DNA of 9,179 nucleotides, from assembly GCA_036524005.1 (NCBI GenBank), contig DATDDB010000043.1, forward strand, positions 1 to 9,179, given 5' to 3'. Origin of the DNA: DATDDB01 sp036524005 (GTDB lineage: Bacteria; Pseudomonadota; Gammaproteobacteria; Burkholderiales; Gallionellaceae). How positions within the stretch are numbered: position 1 is the stretch's first letter; the number at the start of each line of letters is the position of its first letter. Shown here in pieces: positions 5,954 to 9,179 of the stretch. A model generated the notes under the pieces. The model did not search any database, was not told the origin of the DNA, and saw only the letters and a list, made by a program, of their open reading frames with translations. Made by a program: the position numbers and the translations under genes.

Positions 5954-6892
5954 ATGGCTCACGTCAATATCCGGCAGCTGTTCGAGGACAAGCAGGAACG
6001 CCTCGCCCTTAAGTGGGTGGCGGGCGCGGGCGGTGCCGAAAAGATCCTGGAGAGCGAGGAGGTCAATCATTCCGACCGCGGGCTGATCGGCCACCTCAAT
6101 CTGATTCACCCCAACTGGGTGCAGGTGATCAGTCCCATCGAAAACGATTACTTGCGCAGCCTGTCCCCCGCCGCGCTGGGCGAAGCGCTGGCACGGCTCG
6201 AGCAAAGCGGGGTGCTGTGCCTGATCGTGGCGGGCACGCAAGACATCCTGCGCGAGCTCTCCGAATTCGCCGACCGCGTGCGCATTCCGCTGTTCTGTTC
6301 GCCGCTGCCCAGCGTGCAGCTGATGTGGCTGATCCGCCATTACTTCGTCAAGGCGCTGGCCGAATCCACATCGCGCCACGGTGTGTTCCTCGATGTGCTG
6401 GGCGTGGGCGTGCTGATCACCGGCGACAGCGGCGTGGGCAAGAGCGAGTTGGCGCTGGAGCTGATCACCCGCGGCAACGGCCTGGTGGCCGACGACGTGA
6501 CCGAGCTTTACCGCATCTCGCCCGACACGCTGGAAGGGCGCTGCCCCGAATTGCTGCGCGACTTCCTGGAGGTGCGCGGCCTGGGCATGCTCAATATCCG
6601 CACCATGTTCGGCGAGACCGCGGTGCGGCGCAAGAAAAGCCTCAAGCTGATCGTGCACCTGCACCGCCCGGTGCGCGGCGACGTGTCGCAGTTTGAGCGG
6701 CTGCCGCTGAATGCCAGCCACCAGGAAATCCTGGGCGTGAAAATCAACACCGTCAGCATCCCGGTGATGGCCGGGCGCAACCTGGCGGTGCTGGTGGAAG
6801 CCGCCGCGCGCAATTTCGTGCTGCAGCAGCGCGGCATAGACACCACGCACGATTTCGTCGCGCGCCACCAGCAGCACATGCTCAACCAATAG
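5954..6892 (+). CDS. hprK: HPr kinase/phosphorylase
   Basis: HprK phosphorylates a serine (Ser46 in Gram-positive numbering) of the PTS carrier HPr with ATP and can also remove it, linking PTS activity to energy state. The 312 residues match full-length HprK, not the truncated alphaproteobacterial form. The N-terminal domain covers about 1-130. The C-terminal kinase domain has the catalytic H142 in SRHGVFLDV, P-loop GDSGVGKS at 157-164, metal-binding ADD at 179-181, the HprK signature EVRGLGMLNIRTMFG at 206-220 and PVMAGRNLAVLVE near 270-282. The RBS AGGGG (5944-5948) overlaps the ptsN stop. Pairing with ptsN and rapZ is typical of betaproteobacteria. Its substrate HPr and the EI enzyme are not encoded in this window. 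Confidence 0.97.
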   Translation: MAHVNIRQLFEDKQERLALKWVAGAGGAEKILESEEVNHSDRGLIGHLNLIHPNWVQVISPIENDYLRSLSPAALGEALARLEQSGVLCLIVAGTQDILRELSEFADRVRIPLFCSPLPSVQLMWLIRHYFVKALAESTSRHGVFLDVLGVGVLITGDSGVGKSELALELITRGNGLVADDVTELYRISPDTLEGRCPELLRDFLEVRGLGMLNIRTMFGETAVRRKKSLKLIVHLHRPVRGDVSQFERLPLNASHQEILGVKINTVSIPVMAGRNLAVLVEAAARNFVLQQRGIDTTHDFVARHQQHMLNQ

Positions 6893-6912
6893 ACGGCCTG
6901 GACCGGGCTATC

Positions 6913-7761
6913 ATGCAACTTTTCCTGATCAGCGGCCTTTCCGGTTCCGGCAAGAGCGTCGCCCTCAAGGCGCTGGAGGACAATGGCTACTATTGCGTGG
7001 ACAACCTGCCCGCCTCGATGCTGCCCTTGCTGATGGAAAGCCTGCGCAGCGAAGGGCACGTGCGGGCGGCAGTTGCCGTCGACGTGCGCAGCGGCGAGAG
7101 CGTGCAGCAGTTGCCGAAACAGATGGAGCTGCTCAGGCAGCAGGGCGTGGACGTGCACCTGCTGTTCCTAGATGCGCAATCCGAGACGCTGGTAAAACGG
7201 TTTTCCGAAACACGCCGCAAGCACCCGCTGAGCGACGGCCACCTCACCCTGCCGGAATGCGTGCAGCATGAACGCGAGCTGCTGGCGGAAATCGGCGACA
7301 TCGGCCACCACATCGACACCAGCGAGGTGGGCGCCAACACGCTGCGCGCCTGGGTAAAGGATTTCATCCGCCTCGACCGCGCCCGGCTTACCCTGCTGTT
7401 CCAGTCGTTCGGGTTCAAGAACGGCCTGCCGCTCGATGCCGACCTGGTGTTCGATGTGCGCTGCCTGCCCAACCCGCATTACGACCCCGAGCTGCGCCCG
7501 CTTTCCGGGCTGGACCAGGCCGTGGTCGAATTCATCGAACGCCAGGAAAACGCGCAGAAAATGTATGGCGACATCCGCAATTTCGTGCAGGACTGGCTGC
7601 CCTGCTTCCTGGCCGACAACCGCAGCTACCTCACGGTGGCCATAGGCTGCACCGGCGGGCAGCACCGCTCGGTATATTTCGCCGAAAAGCTCGCGCGCCA
7701 TTTCCGGCAGACGCAGCAGCAAGTGCTGGTGCGCCACCGCGAGCTGGGCATCGCGGAATAG
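6913..7761 (+). CDS. rapZ: RNase adapter / P-loop protein RapZ (YvcJ family)
   Basis: RapZ proteins bind nucleotides. In E. coli RapZ senses glucosamine-6-phosphate and presents the small RNA GlmZ to RNase E, controlling GlmS; in other bacteria the role is less clear. The 282 residues begin with Walker A GLSGSGKS (8-15), then YYCVDNLPASML (27-37), and carry the conserved FGFKNGLPLDADLVFDVR and LPNPHYDPELRP stretches (166-196) and the C-terminal GCTGGQHRSVYFAE (245-258). The core is normal, but the C-terminus ends RHRELGIAE and lacks the basic residues that E. coli uses for RNA binding (see findings). There is no clear RBS in the 20-nt gap after hprK. The next gene starts 5 nt after its stop. 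Confidence 0.96.
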   Translation: MQLFLISGLSGSGKSVALKALEDNGYYCVDNLPASMLPLLMESLRSEGHVRAAVAVDVRSGESVQQLPKQMELLRQQGVDVHLLFLDAQSETLVKRFSETRRKHPLSDGHLTLPECVQHERELLAEIGDIGHHIDTSEVGANTLRAWVKDFIRLDRARLTLLFQSFGFKNGLPLDADLVFDVRCLPNPHYDPELRPLSGLDQAVVEFIERQENAQKMYGDIRNFVQDWLPCFLADNRSYLTVAIGCTGGQHRSVYFAEKLARHFRQTQQQVLVRHRELGIAE

Positions 7762-7766
7762 CGGCC

Positions 7767-8156
7767 ATGGCCATCGCGCAGACCAGATTCGGCGCGCACA
7801 TCAGGCCCGGCGACTGGCTGGCCCTGCTGGGCGGCGCGCTGTTCACCGCCTGGCTTACGCTCAGCCTGTGGCAGGGGGGGGCTGCGGACAAGGCCGTCAT
7901 CCGCAGCGGCGGAAAAATTTTCAGCGAGGTCCCGCTCAGCCGCGACCAGGTAATTGCCGTGCCCGGCCCCCTGGGTGTGAGCACCGTCGCCATCCACAAC
8001 ATGCAGGCGCGCATCGCCTCCGACCCCAGCCCGCGCCAGTATTGCGTGCACCAGGGCTGGCTCAGCCGCGCGGGCGAAATCGCCGTGTGCCTGCCCAACC
8101 AGGTGAGCGTCGAATTGAGCGGCGCGCAGAAAAAATATGACAGCCTCACCTATTAA
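7767..8156 (+). CDS. Membrane-anchored NusG domain II-containing protein
   Basis: This 129-residue protein has one N-terminal transmembrane helix (about 16-35, WLALLGGALFTAWLTLSLW) and a small C-terminal domain that should lie outside the cytoplasm. The domain has the pattern of the NusG-domain-II (PF07009-type) family: SDPSPRQYCVHQGW (85-98) with Cys93, then GEIAVCLPNQVSVELSG (103-119) with Cys108. Despite the name it lacks a NusG N-terminal domain and is not expected to be a transcription factor. Such proteins usually sit beside a Gx-family membrane protein, as here. From memory, a similar pair (EetA and EetB) belongs to the flavin-based extracellular electron transfer locus of Listeria; that correspondence needs checking. 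The start is 5 nt after rapZ with a weak RBS; the end overlaps the next gene by 20 bp. A G8 run lies just after the membrane helix. Confidence 0.85.
   Translation: MAIAQTRFGAHIRPGDWLALLGGALFTAWLTLSLWQGGAADKAVIRSGGKIFSEVPLSRDQVIAVPGPLGVSTVAIHNMQARIASDPSPRQYCVHQGWLSRAGEIAVCLPNQVSVELSGAQKKYDSLTY
7874..7881 (+). repeat. G8 homopolymer run in the NusG-II gene
   Basis: Eight consecutive G bases span the codons for Q36-G37-G38-A39, just past the transmembrane helix. Runs of this length can change by one base through polymerase slippage, switching the gene off, and are also a common place for sequencing indels. As given, the frame is intact. Confidence 0.9.
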
Positions 8157-8682
8157 GCTCGCCGCCACCCCGGAAGACCACCACATCGCACGCATGGCGG
8201 CATTGGCGCTCGGCCTCTCGGTGCTGGAGGCGGCCATTCCCTCGCCGCTGCCGGGGGTGAAACCGGGGCTGGCCAACATCGTCACGCTCATCGTGCTGGC
8301 GCGCTACGGCTGGCGCGCCGCAGCGTGGGTCTCGCTGCTGCGCGTGGTGGCGGGCAGCCTGCTGATGGGCAATTTCCTGGCACCCGGATTTTTCCTGAGC
8401 CTCGCAGGCGCGCTGTGCAGCCTGCTGCTGCTGGCGGCAAGCATTCACCTGCCGCAGCGCTGGTTCGGCGCGGTGACGCACAGCGTCCTTGCCGCCTTTG
8501 CCCACATCGCCGGGCAATTGGCGGTGGTGTACCTCTGGCTCATCCCGCATGCGGGAATCGCGTATTTATTCCCCGTATTCGCGGGCGCGGCATTATTGTT
8601 CGGCACGGTGAACGGGCTGATCGCCGCGCATTTTCTGAACCCCGCCGCTGAAGAAGCATGCTCTCGCGAGGCCGCCGTATGA
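8137..8682 (+). CDS. Gx transporter family membrane protein (Hpre_diP_synt_I family)
   Basis: This 181-residue integral membrane protein has about five hydrophobic segments (about 18-30, 46-57, 61-77, 84-103 and 113-165, the last probably two or three helices). The family hallmark is a glycine- and proline-rich stretch at 31-51 reading EAAIPSPLPGVKPGLANIV, followed by RVVAGSLLMGNF (69-80) and PGFFLSLAGAL (83-93). Older databases call this family heptaprenyl diphosphate synthase component I, but no prenyl synthase motif such as DDxxD is present, and it resembles small S-component-like transporters. A flavin or prenyl/quinone substrate is possible but unproven. It overlaps the NusG-II gene by 20 bp and ubiX by 4 bp (ATGA), so the three are probably co-translated. 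No clear RBS precedes the ATG, which fits coupling. Confidence 0.85.
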   Translation: MTASPIKLAATPEDHHIARMAALALGLSVLEAAIPSPLPGVKPGLANIVTLIVLARYGWRAAAWVSLLRVVAGSLLMGNFLAPGFFLSLAGALCSLLLLAASIHLPQRWFGAVTHSVLAAFAHIAGQLAVVYLWLIPHAGIAYLFPVFAGAALLFGTVNGLIAAHFLNPAAEEACSREAAV

Positions 8683-9179
8683 AAACCATTACGCTCGCAT
8701 TCACCGGCGCCTCCGGCATGCCCTACGGCATGCGCCTGCTCGAATGCCTGCTGCAGGCAGGCATGCGCGTGAACCTCGTCTATTCCCAGGCCGCGCAGAT
8801 CGTCGCCAAGCAGGAAATGGATTTCGCGCTGTCCAACCGCCCGCAGGACGCGGAAAAAATGCTGAACGAGCGCCTCGGCAAATTCAAGGGCGAACTCAAG
8901 GTCTACGGCATCCAGGACTGGTACGCCCCCATGGCCTCCGGCTCCAATCCCGGCGATGCGATGGTTGTCTGCCCATGCACCATGGGCACGCTGGGCAAGA
9001 TCGCAGGCGGGATAAGTGATGATTTGATTTGTAGAGCGGCGGACGTCATGCTCAAGGAAAAGCGCACGCTGATCTTGGTGCCGCGCGAAATGCCTTTTTC
9101 TTCCATTCACCTGGAGAACATGCTGAAGTTATCGCATGCGGGGGCTACGATCATGCCGCCCAATCCGGGTTTTTATCAT
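8679..9179 (+). CDS. ubiX: Flavin prenyltransferase UbiX (3' end cut by window)
   Basis: UbiX attaches a dimethylallyl group to reduced FMN to make prenylated FMN, the cofactor of UbiD-type decarboxylases, including the one in ubiquinone synthesis. The 167 visible codons lack a stop; family members have about 190-210 residues, so roughly 20-40 are missing. Seen here are the flavin-binding TGASGMPYG (9-17), WYAPMASGS (81-89), VVCPCTMGTLGKIA (96-109), then SDDLICRAADVMLKEKR (113-129), LVPREMPFS (133-141), IHLENMLKL and PPNPGFY near the edge, which hold the phosphate- and prenyl-binding Arg, Lys and Glu residues. A GAGG site (8668-8671, spacing 7) and a 4-bp ATGA overlap with the Gx gene support the start. 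Related Pad1 and phenolic acid decarboxylase subunits share this fold, but UbiX is the best call. Confidence 0.95.
   Translation, partial: MKTITLAFTGASGMPYGMRLLECLLQAGMRVNLVYSQAAQIVAKQEMDFALSNRPQDAEKMLNERLGKFKGELKVYGIQDWYAPMASGSNPGDAMVVCPCTMGTLGKIAGGISDDLICRAADVMLKEKRTLILVPREMPFSSIHLENMLKLSHAGATIMPPNPGFYH

Noticed and set aside
5372..6889. Minus-strand open frame of 505 codons opposite hpf, ptsN and hprK
   Set aside because: Length alone is not evidence at this GC content. It has no recognisable domain, is rich in His, Gln and Ala, and lies over three genes with complete catalytic motifs on the plus strand.
9010..9040. Short AT-richer patch with rare codons (ATA, AGT, TTG, TGT, AGA) in ubiX
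   Set aside because: It lies in a conserved UbiX segment with normal protein sequence on both sides, so it does not indicate transfer or a sequence join; a local codon fluctuation is enough.

Overview
This window is a stretch of GC-rich chromosome that looks betaproteobacterial. The gene order kdsD-kdsC-lptC-lptA-lptB-rpoN-hpf-ptsN-hprK-rapZ, with a full-length HPr kinase gene between ptsN and rapZ, is typical of that class. Protein style and the downstream NusG-II/Gx/ubiX trio suggest Nitrosomonadales (Gallionellaceae or Sulfuricellaceae relatives), but that finer placement is inference. The genes are core genes; I see no phage, plasmid, transposase, CRISPR, rRNA or tRNA.

Layout. Positions 1-124 are a short intergenic region with a probable divergent gene leaving the left edge on the minus strand and a consensus -10 box just before kdsD. 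From 125 to the right edge, thirteen genes all run on the plus strand. Most neighbours overlap or lie within 50 bp, so they probably form one long operon or a few overlapping transcripts. The exception is a 144-bp gap between kdsD and kdsC, almost all of which is one long imperfect inverted repeat. Its right arm contains the kdsC ribosome binding site. No convincing terminator is visible, and no stretch above 300 bp lacks a gene.

Functional blocks. Block 1 (125-3657) builds and exports lipopolysaccharide: KdsD and KdsC make Kdo, while LptC, LptA and LptB belong to the Lpt bridge that moves LPS to the outer membrane. Block 2 (3682-7761) is the sigma-54/nitrogen-PTS cluster: RpoN, hibernation factor HPF, EIIA-Ntr (PtsN), HPr kinase/phosphorylase and RapZ. 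In enterobacteria RapZ controls glucosamine-6-phosphate supply, which also feeds the envelope. Block 3 (7767 to the edge) is a tightly coupled trio: a membrane-anchored NusG-domain-II protein, a Gx-family membrane protein and the flavin prenyltransferase UbiX, which is cut by the window end.

The points most worth a second look are the inverted-repeat element that could sequester the kdsC start, the apparently leaderless kdsD start, the RapZ C-terminus that lacks the basic residues used for RNA binding in E. coli, and the NusG-II/Gx/UbiX module, whose joint function is unknown to me.
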